A DNA stretch of 64,000 nucleotides, taken from NCBI GenBank assembly GCA_963834305.1, contig CAWIAX010000004.1, positions 248,001 to 312,000 of the forward strand. Reading direction: 5' to 3'. The notes under the pieces were generated by a model that was given only the letters and a program-made list of their open reading frames with translations, was not told the DNA's origin and made no database searches. The DNA is from JACCXG01 sp963834305. GTDB lineage: Bacteria > Acidobacteriota > Vicinamibacteria > Vicinamibacterales > 2-12-FULL-66-21. Positions within the stretch are counted from its first letter, which is position 1. The number at the start of each line of letters is the position of its first letter. The position numbers and the translations under genes are program-made. Below are positions 18,384 through 27,808 of this stretch, one piece after another.

Positions 18384-19418
18384 CTAGCGCCGCGCCGGCA
18401 TCCGGTCCGGGTTGTCGGTGATCACGCCGTCCACCCCCAGCGTCTCGAGGTAGTAGGCCATCTCCGCCGTCACGTCGGGAAAGCCGGTGACGGCGCTCGA
18501 CCGGAACGTGTACGGCGTGATCGGCAGGCCCGCCTGGCGCGCACGCGCGATCCCCTCGCGCTGGTCGCGGACCACGGTCTTCTCCGGGCTCAGGCCAGTG
18601 GCGAACCTCTTCAGCCGCTCGAGTCCCGCGGCGGTGAGCCACTCCGGCGCATCCTTCGCACCGACCAGGAAGTGCCGTGGCAGTCTCGTGCCGGCCTCCG
18701 CGAGCACCGTCAGGCTCGCGGCGCTGAACGTCTGCAGCAGCACCGGCGTCCGTGGATCGGCGCCCGGTTCGGCCAGCCCTTTCGCCTTCAGCTCGTCGAG
18801 AATCATCCGCTCGATGCCGGGGTGCGTGTCCGGCAGCTTGAGCTCGATGAACAGCCCGGATTTCCCCCGCAGCGCCTCGATGGTTTCCGCGAACGTCGGG
18901 ATGCGCGTGCCCGTGAAGGCGGGCCCGAACCAGGCCCCGGCATCGAGCGTCTTGAGCTCCGCCAGGGTGAAGTCGTGCAGCATCCACCGCTTCGTCGTCT
19001 TGCCACCGGTGCCGGTCATGGTCCGCGCGCGATCCGGGAACCGTTCTTCGACATCGGTCGTCCGCTCGAGCGACTCGTCGTGCAGACAGACGATCTGGCG
19101 GTCCTTCGTCAGCTGCAGGTCGAACTCGACGAACGTCGCGCCTTGTTCCGCCGCGAGGCGGAACGCCGGCACGGTGTTCTCGGGCGCGTAGGCCGATGCG
19201 CCGCGGTGCGCGATCAGCCACGGCGCGCGGGAATGCGCGGCGGGCGCCTGCGGGCTGGCGCCAGTGGCGAGGGGTGCCGGGGTGCCGGCGCGTGTTGCGG
19301 TACCGGGTGGTGCGGTGAAGACGACCGCGGTCACGAGGATCGCGGTCGAGAAGGTCGCGGTCGCGAAGACCGCGCTGGAGACGCTCGGTTTGGAGGCGAA
19401 CGGGGTCATGGTGCGCAT
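18384..19418 (-). CDS. Glycerophosphodiester phosphodiesterase (GDPD family)
   Basis: 344 residues from the ATG at 19418 (MRTMTPFASKPSVSS); a longer open frame upstream has no family similarity. A hydrophobic N-terminal signal (SSAVFATATFSTAILVTAVV) suggests export. The catalytic core starts WLIAHRGASAYAPENTVPAF (catalytic His and Glu), then VEFDLQLTKDRQIVCLHDES with metal ligands and the second His, and ends with GVDGVITDNPDRM, all typical of GDPD TIM barrels. It hydrolyses glycerophosphodiesters to glycerol-3-phosphate and an alcohol. Its stop directly abuts the stop of the TonB-like gene. Confidence 0.94.
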   Translation of the reverse strand: MRTMTPFASKPSVSSAVFATATFSTAILVTAVVFTAPPGTATRAGTPAPLATGASPQAPAAHSRAPWLIAHRGASAYAPENTVPAFRLAAEQGATFVEFDLQLTKDRQIVCLHDESLERTTDVEERFPDRARTMTGTGGKTTKRWMLHDFTLAELKTLDAGAWFGPAFTGTRIPTFAETIEALRGKSGLFIELKLPDTHPGIERMILDELKAKGLAEPGADPRTPVLLQTFSAASLTVLAEAGTRLPRHFLVGAKDAPEWLTAAGLERLKRFATGLSPEKTVVRDQREGIARARQAGLPITPYTFRSSAVTGFPDVTAEMAYYLETLGVDGVITDNPDRMPARR

Positions 19419-19507
19419 GTCGCGGCGATCGTAACCGAATCGGGCGCCGGGACAGCGCTGCGCGCGCCAGCCCGGCTTCGTTGGCGCGTGACGCGCGGCG
19501 CCGGCGA

Positions 19508-21910
19508 TCAGTCGCGGAGGATGACGAGCGGATCGAGCCGCCCGGCGCGGCGTGCGGGAAGGTACGACGCGGCACCAGCGGCCACCAGGAGTACGGCGGC
19601 GGCCGCGGCGAACGTCCACGGATCGGTCGGCTCGACGCCGTAGAGCAGCGTGCCGAGCAGCCGCGTCAGCCCGAGCGCCGCGGCCGCGCCGATCGCGACG
19701 CCCGCGGCGGCCAGCGCGAGCCCGCCGCCGACGACCAGCCGCACGATCTCCCCCCGGCTGGCGCCGAGCGCCAGTCGCACGGCGAGCTCCCGCCGGCGCT
19801 CGATGATGCTGAAGGCGAGCATGGCGTAGACGCCGGTGACCGCGAGCAGCAGCGCGATGCCGGCAAAGGCGCCGAGCAGCCACAGGTTGAAGCGCGGGCC
19901 CGCGGCCGCTTCGGCGCGGCTCGCCCCGACCGCGTGCACGGACGGCGGCGGCAGCCCGGGATCCAGCTCGGCGATCGTCTCGCGGAGCAGCGGCGCGAGC
20001 CGGGCGATGTCGAGCGGCGTGCGGAGCACGATGGTCATCGCCGGCACGGAGACCTGGACGTGCGGCACGAGCAGCATCGGCATCGGCTCGGCGCCGAGCC
20101 GGACATCCTGGAAATCACCCGTGACGCCGATCACCGTCCGCGTCCGCCCTGTCGTCCCGCCCCAGTAGATGCGCCGGCCGACCGCATCCTGGCCCGGCCA
20201 CAGTTGCGCGGCGAGGGATCGGCTGACCATCACGACGCGCTCGGCGCTGTCACGGTCCGACGCCTCGAACGTCCGGCCGCGCAGGACCGGGATGCGCAGG
20301 GTTTCGACGAGGCCGGGTGTGACGCTGCGCCAGCCCGCCTGCACGAGGCCGCTCGCCGGCGCCTCGGCGGCGCGATCCTCCGGCGTGACGTTGTTGGCGA
20401 AGCCGAACTGGCGGAACGGGTTGGTGGAGCTGGCGCCGGCGGCGGTTACGCCTGGCAGCGCGCGGACGCGGTCGAGCACCTCGGCGTAGAAGGCCGCGAG
20501 CCGCCCGTCGGGATAGCGCGCGGGCGAGACGTCGAGCGACATCGCGATCACGCCGCCGGCCTCGAAGCCGGTGTCGGCCCGGATCAGGCGGACGAAGCTG
20601 TTGGCCAGCAGCCCGGCGCCGACCAGCAGGAGCAGCGCCAGGCTCACTTCGGCCACGACCAGCGCCCGGCGCAGGCGGCGGCCGCCGGCGGAGTAGCGTA
20701 CGCCTTCGTGCGTGGCGGCGCGGAGGTCGACCCGCGCCCCCTGCAGCGCCGGCGCCAGCCCGAAGACGAGACAGCTGAGGGTGCCGGCGAGGCAGGCAAA
20801 GCCGAGGACCGCCGCATCGACCTCGACCTGCTCGAGCCTGGGCACCCGCCCGTCGCCCAGCGCGTGCACGCCGGCAATCGACCAGAACGCGACGAGGACG
20901 CCGGTTCCCGTGCCGAGGACGGCGAGCACGACCGACTCGGCGAAGAGCTGGCGTGCGAGGCGCAGCCGGCCGGCGCCGAGCGCGGCGCGCAGGCGCATCT
21001 CCCCCTGGCGTGCCGCGGCGCGCGCGAGCAGCAGGTTGGCCACGTTCGCGCACGCGAGCAGCAGCAGCACGCCAACGGCGCCGAACAGCATCCAGACCGC
21101 GTCCCGCACGCTCGACGCGACCAGCCAGTCGTCGAACGACATGGCGTCGGCGCTCCAGCCAGCGTTGGACTTCGGGTGCTCCACCGAGAGGCGGCGCCCG
21201 AATTCGCGCAGCTCGCCGCGGGCCTGGGCCAGCGTGACGCCCGGCGCCAGCCGGCCGATGACCGCGAGGTCCTTGTCGTCGCGGTCGAGCGCCGGGTCCG
21301 GCCGCAGCGGAATCCAGGCCTCGCTGCCCTGCGGAAAGTCGAAGCCGGGCGGCATGATCCCGCTGACGGTGAACGGCTGGCCATCGAGCCTGACCGTCTT
21401 CCCGAGCATGGCCGGATCGGCCGCATAGCGCCCGCGCCACAGCCCGTCGCTCAGGACGACCGGGCGTGTGCCCGACTGCGGCCGGTCGTCGTCCGGCCCG
21501 AACATGCGGCCGAGCGCCGGACGGACCTGGAGGACGTCGGCGGCCGACGCGCTGATCGGCACCGTGGCGAGCCGGTACGGCGCCCCGATGTCGGTCAGGA
21601 CCATGGTGCCCGTCTCGCGGAACGCCGCGACCGCCGCCAGCGTCCGCGACTGCGCCTGCAGCTCCAGGAAGTTGCCCGGCGAGAACGAGAAGGGGACGCC
21701 GTCTGGGGTGATTTCCGAGATGCGCACCAGACGTTCGGGCTCCTCGAACGGCAGCGGGCGGAGGAGCACGGCGTCCACGACGCCGAAGACCGACGTCGCC
21801 CCGCCGATGCCGAGCCCCAGCGTGATGATGGCCACTCCGCTCACCAGCGGGCTGCGACGCAACGTGCGAACGGCGTGGCGAAGGTCCTGGAGCATGTCGC
21901 TGCTGCTCAT
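19508..21910 (-). CDS. ADOP-type ABC transporter permease (MacB/FtsX-like)
   Basis: 800 residues, same architecture as the permease at 10.0-12.4 kb: N-terminal motif MLQDLRHAVRTLRRSPLVSG and a first helix (IITLGLGIGGATSVFGVVDA), a periplasmic MacB_PCD domain, FtsX helices around ACANVANLLLARAAARQGEM, then a second copy ending in PARRAGRLDPLVILRD. A start at residue 6 (ATG at 21895) is also possible. No ATPase gene is adjacent. Cargo unknown. The 139 bases upstream, to the stop of the next minus-strand gene, hold only short GGGGATCGG-like direct repeats and no clear promoter. Confidence 0.93.
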   Translation of the reverse strand: MSSSDMLQDLRHAVRTLRRSPLVSGVAIITLGLGIGGATSVFGVVDAVLLRPLPFEEPERLVRISEITPDGVPFSFSPGNFLELQAQSRTLAAVAAFRETGTMVLTDIGAPYRLATVPISASAADVLQVRPALGRMFGPDDDRPQSGTRPVVLSDGLWRGRYAADPAMLGKTVRLDGQPFTVSGIMPPGFDFPQGSEAWIPLRPDPALDRDDKDLAVIGRLAPGVTLAQARGELREFGRRLSVEHPKSNAGWSADAMSFDDWLVASSVRDAVWMLFGAVGVLLLLACANVANLLLARAAARQGEMRLRAALGAGRLRLARQLFAESVVLAVLGTGTGVLVAFWSIAGVHALGDGRVPRLEQVEVDAAVLGFACLAGTLSCLVFGLAPALQGARVDLRAATHEGVRYSAGGRRLRRALVVAEVSLALLLLVGAGLLANSFVRLIRADTGFEAGGVIAMSLDVSPARYPDGRLAAFYAEVLDRVRALPGVTAAGASSTNPFRQFGFANNVTPEDRAAEAPASGLVQAGWRSVTPGLVETLRIPVLRGRTFEASDRDSAERVVMVSRSLAAQLWPGQDAVGRRIYWGGTTGRTRTVIGVTGDFQDVRLGAEPMPMLLVPHVQVSVPAMTIVLRTPLDIARLAPLLRETIAELDPGLPPPSVHAVGASRAEAAAGPRFNLWLLGAFAGIALLLAVTGVYAMLAFSIIERRRELAVRLALGASRGEIVRLVVGGGLALAAAGVAIGAAAALGLTRLLGTLLYGVEPTDPWTFAAAAAVLLVAAGAASYLPARRAGRLDPLVILRD

Positions 21911-22049
21911 TCAACCACGGGGCCAGACTCCCGGCGTGACCCGAAAGTGTTGCGGAGGGAAGTCTTGTCCCGGCGTGTCCCCAGGGGAGATCGGGGATCG
22001 GTGTCCGGATGCGGACGACCCGATCCCGGAATCGGACGCGTCCAGGGAA

Positions 22050-24911
22050 CTAGGGCTTCTTGATGCTCAGGGTGAGCCCGTTGATCAGATCGCGCTGCTG
22101 CGCCGGGTCGTCCGTGCGCGCCAGCCGTTCGGCGAGCACGCGGGTGGCCTGCGGCGATGCGGCCGCGGCAATCCGCTGCACGGTGAAGCCGAACACGCCC
22201 GGCAGCTTCGCGTCGCCGGCCAGCGCCAGCGCCCGCGTCATGTCGAGCTCGGCCATCGGCTCGGCGGCGTACCACACCATCAGCGGCTGGTTGTGGTCGC
22301 CGGCATCTTCGCCCCGCGCCAGCAGCGCGGCGAGGACGTCCCAGCGTCTGGAAGCCGGCACCCGCTGCAGCGCGCTGGCCAGGGCGAGCCGGACGAGCGC
22401 CGACCGATCGGTGCGGGCGAGCTCCGCCAGGCGTGCCATCGCCGCGTCGGAGGGGTTCTTGCCTTCGGCCAGGAGCTGCACCGTCCAGCTCCGCACGTAT
22501 TCGCTCTCGTGGCCGAGCAGGCCGAGCAGGTCCGCTTCGCCGAGCCCGCCGGTGACGTGCAGCGCCCACAGCGCACGCAGCTGGCGCGTGACGTCGGCCT
22601 GATCGCGCAGCAGCCCCTTCAGCCGGGCATGGACGGCCGGGTCCGGCCCGCGCTCCTGCAGCAGGCGGCGCGCGTGCCGCACGTACCAGTCGTTGCGGTG
22701 CAGCTGCAGATCGACGAGCGCCTCCGAGCTCATTGCCGCCAGGTCCACCGGCTGCCAGCGATCGTTCTCGTGGCGGATCTTGAAGATCCGCCCGAGCGTC
22801 TTCTGGTGCAGATCGGGGTTGCTGCTGTGGCACTGGTTCTTGTCGTACCAGTCGATCACGTGCACCGACCCGTCCGGCCCGTAGCGGAAGTTGAGCATCT
22901 GGCTCCAGGAGTCGTGGGCCAGCAGGAAGTCGGGGCCGTGCGACGCCGTGTAGCCGGAGCCCTGGCGCGCGAGCCGGTCCATGTTGGTCCGGTGGCCGTG
23001 GATGTTGTTCATGAAGATGGCGTTGCGATAGTCGGCCGGCCAGGTGTCGCCGCCGAGATAGATCATCGCGCCGGCGTGGGCATGTCCGCCGCCCGCCGCG
23101 CCGGACCGCTGGTTGCCGGCATGCGGGCCGCGGCGGCCGACCCAGTGCACGTGGTCCGCGACGGTCTTGATGTCGTCGTAGATGTGCGGATTGAAGTGCT
23201 TGCCGGCCTGCCGCTTGTAGCGGCCGCCCGGCACCACCTGGAACAGGTGCTCGATCACGCAGGCGGTGGTGAAGGCGTGGCCGTAGTCGTTGAAGTCGAG
23301 CCCCCACGGGTTGCTGGTGCCCTCGGCGAACACCTCGAAGGCGTGCGTCGTCGGGTGCAGCCGCCAGATGCCGCCGTTGATGCGCTGGCGTTCGGCATCG
23401 CTGGCGCCGGGCCGTCCGACGTTCGAGTGCGTGAACACGCCGTGCGTGCCATAGAGCCACCCGTCGGGCCCCCAGGTGAACGTGTTCAGCGTTTCGTGGG
23501 TGTCCTGATAGCCCCATCCGTCGAGGATGATCTGCGGCGGCCCCGCGGGGCGGTCCTGCGACGCGTCGATCGGGATGAACTGCAGGTAGGGCGGCGCGCC
23601 GATCCAGACACCGCCGAATCCCGACCTCGATGCCGCTGACGAGGTTGAGGTTCTCCATGAACACCTTGCGGCTGTCGAGCCGGCCGTCGCCGTTGGTGTC
23701 CTCGAGGATGAGGATGCGGTCTTTCCCCTGCCCGTCGGGCGCGCGCACCGGGTAGGTGTGCGCCTCGGCCACCCACAGCCGGCCGCGATCGTCGAGCGCG
23801 AAGCCGATCGGGCGCACGACATCCGGCTCCGACGCGGCGAGCGTCACCGAGAAGCCCGGCGGGCACCGTCATCGCCCGCGCGGCCGCGTCGGGCGACAGC
23901 CCGGCGTGCAGCACGGGATCCATCGGCGGCAGGATCGAGCTGTTCACCGGCGTGACTTCTTCCGGGAAGAACGGCCGGGCGTCGTGGAAGCGGAAGTTGT
24001 CGAAGCTGATGTAGGCCCACGGACTGGGCTTGAGGTACGGCACCCCGGTCAGCCCGGTCTCGTCGTCCACCAGCCGGACGAAGACCTGCTTGCCCGCGTG
24101 CGGGCGGAGATCGACGACCGTCGGGCCGCAGCATCGCCTGGTCGGCGCCGGAGATGCTGTAGACGATCTGTTCGCCCTCGACGAGCACGACCTCGACGCG
24201 GGTGCTGGCGAAGGCGCCGCCCGAGACCAGGAAGCTGGCGTAGGGGTGGCTGACGCGGAACGGCGCGGACCGCAGCGACGCCCTTGCGCTCGCTGCCCTG
24301 GAGGCCGCTGCTGACGAAGAACGATGCCGGCTGCCGCCGCCGCTTCGCCCTCGGTCTTGCCGTCGCCTTTCACCAGGCCGAAGGCTTCGCCCGTGCTCGT
24401 CCAGCCGTCGAGCGTGCCGCTCTCGAAGTCCAGGTTCAAGCGCCGTGCCCGACGCCGCGGGCAGGACGCCCGGCGACGCCACCGGCGCCGCGTCGGTCAC
24501 TTCGAACCGCCCTTCCATGCCGGCGGCGCGGTGGCCCGGGATCGAGCAGTAGTAGGTGTCGCTCTCCTTGGCCGTGAACGTGAGCGTGGCGATCGCCCCT
24601 TTGTCCAGCACCTCCGGGCTCTTGACCGCCAGCGTCTGCAGCGCCACGTCGTGCACCATCAGCTCGCCGTTGACGATGGTGATGCGGACCGTTTCCCCCT
24701 TCACCGCCCACAGCGTCGGGTTGCGGATGCCGTCGATCTCGCCCCCCTCGCCCCGGTAGCCGAGCATCGTGGAGACCAGCGTGTAGTGACGGTCGATCGT
24801 GCCCGGCGGGCGCGTCGCCGTGGTGGTCTGCCCGGCGAGATGGCCGCGCGCGCACGCCATGAACATGAGCAGCAGGACGACACGGGTGAGGCGTGAGTTC
24901 GTATAAGGCAT
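22050..24911 (-). CDS. Cupredoxin-propeller-HEAT membrane-bound dehydrogenase (six frameshifts)
   Basis: About 950 residues when read across frames. From the ATG at 24911: signal peptide (VVLLLMFMACARGHLAG), then a plastocyanin-like domain with a type-1 copper site (HDVALQTL His, then CSIPGHRAAGM), and a small beta domain (NLDFESGTLDGWTSTGEAF). From about 23860 comes a PVC-type membrane-bound dehydrogenase propeller (LWVAEAHTYPV, ILEDTNGDGRLD, GFGGVWIGAPPYLQF, WGLDFNDYGHAF, DWYDKNQCH), then HEAT-like helices to the end. Frame breaks lie near 23628, 23861, 24125, 24283, 24345 and 24438; each is repaired by removing one base. It ends without a cytochrome motif. Likely a secreted sugar or alcohol oxidoreductase passing electrons to copper. 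Confidence 0.8.
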
Positions 24912-24984
24912 GGCGGCTGTTCCGGGCGTAGGGTAGCAGATTGTCCGCGGGCCGGCCGGCCCGGGATCCGTCGGCGTCCGGTGC

Positions 24985-25497
24985 TCAGCGGGCGCGCGGG
25001 CGGCGTGCCGGCGTGCGCCCGGCGGCGAGCCGGCGGCCGGTGGCCGGATCGACCGGCTCGGTACGCCGTCGGCCGGCGCAGGCTGCGCCACGGTTCGTCG
25101 TTCGTAGACGTCGACGAGGAACGGCCCCTTTGCCACGCGCCGGCGAGAGGATCGCCAGGAACGTCATCGGCTTCTTCGACGGATTGTGAATCGCATGCAC
25201 GACGCTCTTCGGGATGAAGGCGATCTCGCCGGCCTTGAGCCGGCGCTTCTCCCGATCGACCCACTGCTCGGCCACGCCGTCCACGATGTAGATGATCTCC
25301 TCGCGCGCCGGGTGGTAGTGGAACTGGTGGCCGGCGCCCGGCTTCATCCGGACGCGCACCAGCGTGAGCTGCTTCGTGTCGGTCAGGCCCGGCTGCGACA
25401 GCCACCAGTGCTTGCCCCACGGCGCGAACTCGACGCGCGCGTTCGCCGAGGTGACGAAGCGGAGCGCCTTCACGGCGTCGGCGGAGAGGGCGCTCAT
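24985..25497 (-). CDS. Cupin domain protein (C-terminus frameshifted)
   Basis: About 170 residues. Start at 25497 (MSALSADAVKALRFVTSANA), overlapping the upstream stop by ATGA. The cupin core has the metal-binding pattern HQFHYHPAREEIIYIVDG followed by KAGEIAFIPKSVVHAIHN. Near 25132 the frame seems to slip by one extra base, because the next frame reads VAKGPFLVDVYERRTV, a natural continuation of LAILSPA; after that no frame gives an obvious C-terminus, so the end at 24985 is provisional. It is the third gene of the run Tm-1-like, PEP-hydrolase-like, cupin and cupredoxin-dehydrogenase, and may bind or isomerise a small sugar-derived acid. Confidence 0.75.
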   Translation of the reverse strand: MSALSADAVKALRFVTSANARVEFAPWGKHWWLSQPGLTDTKQLTLVRVRMKPGAGHQFHYHPAREEIIYIVDGVAEQWVDREKRRLKAGEIAFIPKSVVHAIHNPSKKPMTFLAILSPARGKGAVPRRRLRTTNRGAACAGRRRTEPVDPATGRRLAAGRTPARRPRAR

Positions 25498-26395
25498 CGG
25501 CCGCCTCGCTTTCCCGCCGTCGCCCGCTTCGGCGCACGTGCAGACTTGCTCGCCTTCGGGCAGCCGGATTCCCTTGAACGTCCGGATCTGCTCGGCGATC
25601 GCCCGTTCCGCCGGCAGCCGCTCGACCGAGCTGGCGCCGTAGAAGCCGTCGACGCCCCGGCAGTGCTCGATGATGTACTTCGCGTCGGGCGGCTCCGAGA
25701 TCGGCCCGCCGTGGCAGATGACGAGCACCTCGGGGTTGACGCCGCGGGCCGCGTCGGCGATCTCCTGGATGCGCGTCGACGCAGTCGTCCAGCGTCTTCG
25801 AGCTCTTCGCGCCGATCGACCCGCCGGTCGTGACTCCCATGTGCGCGACGATCAGGTCGGCGCCCGCGTCCGCCATCCGCTCCGCCTCCGACGGGTTGAA
25901 CACGTACGGCGTGGTCAGCAGATCGAGCTGGCGGGCAAGGCGGATGATGTCCACCTCGAGCTGGTAGCTCATGCCGGTTTCCTCGAACGCCTGGCGCATG
26001 TCGCCGTCGAAGAGGCCGACGGTCGGGAAGTTCTGGATGCCGGCGAACCCCAGCGTGCGGAGCTCCTCGAGGAACAGCCGCGGGATGATGAAGGGATCGG
26101 TCCCGTTGACCCCGGCGAGCACCGGCGTCTTCTTGACGACCGGGAGCACCTCGTAGGCCATCTCCTTCACGATCTCGTTGGCGTTGCCGTAGGCGAGCAG
26201 CCCCGCCGAGCTGCCGCGCCCGGCCATCCGGTAGCGTCCCGAGTTGTAGACGATCAGCAGGTCGATGCCGCCCGCCTCCTCGCTCACCGCCGACAGCCCG
26301 GTGCCGGCGCCGCCGCCGATGATCGGCTCGCCGCGCGCGATCTGCGCGCGAAATCGCTTCAGGATGGCCGCACGTGACTGGTCGATAGCTGGCAC
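25494..26395 (-). CDS. Phosphoenolpyruvate hydrolase-family TIM barrel (frameshifted)
   Basis: About 300 residues from the ATG at 26395 (MPAIDQSRAAILKRFRAQIA). Family segments: GEPIIGGGAGTGLSAVSEEA, DLLIVYNSGRYRMAGRGSSA, PVLAGVNGTDPFIIPRLFLE, NFPTVGLFDGDMRQAFEETG, AHMGVTTGGSIGAKSSKTLD. Near 25780 one extra G breaks the frame; after it the sequence continues RIQEIADAARGVNPEVLVIC and GFYGASSVERLPAERAIAEQ. The C-terminus is uncertain: a second slip would end it in a basic tail at 25494, overlapping the cupin start by ATGA, otherwise it is fused in frame to the cupin. This family and Tm-1-like proteins are commonly adjacent, or fused in plants. Confidence 0.8.
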
Positions 26396-26428
26396 AACTG
26401 CTCCTTACGGAATGATCGCGATAATTCC

Positions 26429-26499
26429 CAACTCCCAACGCCCAACGCCCAAATTCAATTCGGGATCTTCGGGAGTCGGGAGTTGGCAGTTGGGAGTTG
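26429..26499. repeat. Imperfect inverted repeat of CCCAACT/CCCAACG units
   Basis: Left arm 26429-26439 (CAACTCCCAAC) is the exact complement of 26489-26499, and the stem continues imperfectly inward through CCCAACGCCC and GGGAGTCGGG tracts. The element occupies the gap between the Tm-1-like and PEP-hydrolase-like genes and runs into the Tm-1-like reading frame, supplying its last codons (LPTANSRLPKIPN). It resembles in style the element at 8383-8529. Confidence 0.65.
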
Positions 26500-27719
26500 A
26501 TCTAGCACCTTCTTCATCATCTCGATGAGCCTGTGCGCTGCCGCGTCGGCGAACTCCGGATCGTTGATGTGGAGGTCGAGGTCGACGACCGCCTTGCGCG
26601 GGCAGCCCGGCGCGGATGGCGTCGTGCAGCGCCTGCCGTGCCGCCGGGTCGTCGAACGGCTGTCCGTCCTTGTCGATCGCCGACACGCCGCGGGCCGGGA
26701 GCAGGACGGCGACCGGGCCCGTCGCCGCCGCGAGCTTGCGCGCGATGTCGGCGCCGATGCGCGCGCTCTCCTCCGCCGTCGTCCGCATCAGCGTGACGTT
26801 GGCGTTGTGCTGGTAGAAACAGACGGTCGGCGAACTGCGCGGGGACCGACGTCGGGCGCGTAGAAGTTGACCATGTCGAGCGCGCCGGTGGAGACCACCT
26901 GCGGGATGCCGCGCGCCCGGCCGCGGTCAGCCGCTCCGGACCGGCGGTGAGGAAGCCGCCGACGTGCTCGTCGGCCAGCTCGGTCGTCGTGATGTCGAGC
27001 ACGCCGGCGATGAGGCCTTCGCGGATGAGCGATTCCATGGCCTGCCCGCCGTTGCCGGTCGCATGGAAGACGAGCACCTCGTAGCCCGCGCGCTTCGAGC
27101 ACGTCGCGGGCGCGCTCCACGCACGCCGTCGTCACGCCGAACATCGTCGCCGCCACGAGCGGCTTGTCGGCGGCGTCGGCCGGCGGCGCGGGGAACGTCA
27201 CGAGCCCGGCCATCGCCCGGGCGGCTTCGCGAGAGCACCGTCGCGGCTCACGCGGTTGAGGCCGAGGATGTCGACCACGCGTTGAGCATGCAGATGTCTT
27301 TGTCGCCGACGAACTGGCGGACCATGCCGGAGGCCAGCGTGCTCAGCATGACCTTCGGCACGCCGAGCGGCAGCGCCTGCATGGCCGCGGTGGCGATCGT
27401 CGTGCCGGCCGAGCCGCCGAGACCGAGGACGCCCGAGATCTCGCCGCGCGCGAACGCCTCGCGGGCGAGCCGGGCCGCCCCCTCGGCCGCCTTCGTGACC
27501 GCTTCCCCGCGGTCGGCGCGGCTCCGCACCGCCTCGAGCGACGTGCCCGCGAGCTCGAAGATGCGCTCGCGGGAGATGTCGGCGGTCACCGCGGGTGTGC
27601 CGAGGCGCCGACGTCGACGAGCGTCACGGCGCACGCCCCACGATGGCGAGGAGTCCGCGGACGAAGTCGGCCTCGCGGCCTTTCGTGTCGAGCGTGGCGA
27701 AGAGGAAGACGGAGGGCAT
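26455..27719 (-). CDS. Tm-1-like ATP-binding (UPF0261) protein (multiple frameshifts)
   Basis: About 415 residues when spliced by eye. Start at 27719 (MPSVFLFATLDTKGREADFV). Further conserved blocks, in changing frames: VTLVDVG then TPAVTADISRERIFELAG, GVLGLGGSAGTTIATAAMQA, LPLGVPKVMLSTLASGMVRQ, VVDILGLNRVSR, LVAATMFGVTTACVERARDV, YEVLVFHATGNGGQAMESLI, GVLDITTTELADEHVGGFLT, IPQVVSTGALDMVNFYAP, HNANVTLMRTTAEESARIGA and FADAAAQRLIEMMKKV. About nine single-base breaks occur between 26.6 and 27.63 kb, including some missing bases. The end at 26455 lies inside the inverted repeat. Plant Tm-1 uses this fold in virus resistance; the bacterial function is unknown. A -10 box lies at 27734-27739. Confidence 0.8.
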
Positions 27720-27733
27720 CAGCGGGCCCGCAC

Positions 27734-27739
27734 ACTATA
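27734..27739 (-). promoter_or_regulatory. -10 box (TATAGT) for the Tm-1-like gene
   Basis: TATAGT on the minus strand, 14 bases upstream of the ATG at 27719. No clear -35 hexamer at 16-18 bases. It mirrors the TATAGT of the plus-strand promoter in the same 89-base divergent gap. Confidence 0.4.
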
Positions 27740-27765
27740 CCCAACAAAATCCGCCGCGCAGCAGT

Positions 27766-27794
27766 TTGACCCGCTTCTGGCGCGTCGATATAGT
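27766..27794 (+). promoter_or_regulatory. Sigma-70 type promoter (TTGACC-17-TATAGT) for the ThuA/cytochrome gene
   Basis: -35 TTGACC at 27766-27771, exactly 17 bases of spacer, -10 TATAGT at 27789-27794. The ATG follows at 27809, giving a predicted leader of only about 8 bases. It is among the best housekeeping-type promoter matches noticed in the window. Confidence 0.65.
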
Positions 27795-27808
27795 CCCGGT
27801 ACGCCGCC

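Noticed and set aside
26455..27719. Antiviral defence role suggested by the Tm-1 name
   Set aside because: The plant Tm-1 role does not carry over to bacterial UPF0261 proteins, and the neighbours are metabolic rather than defence genes.
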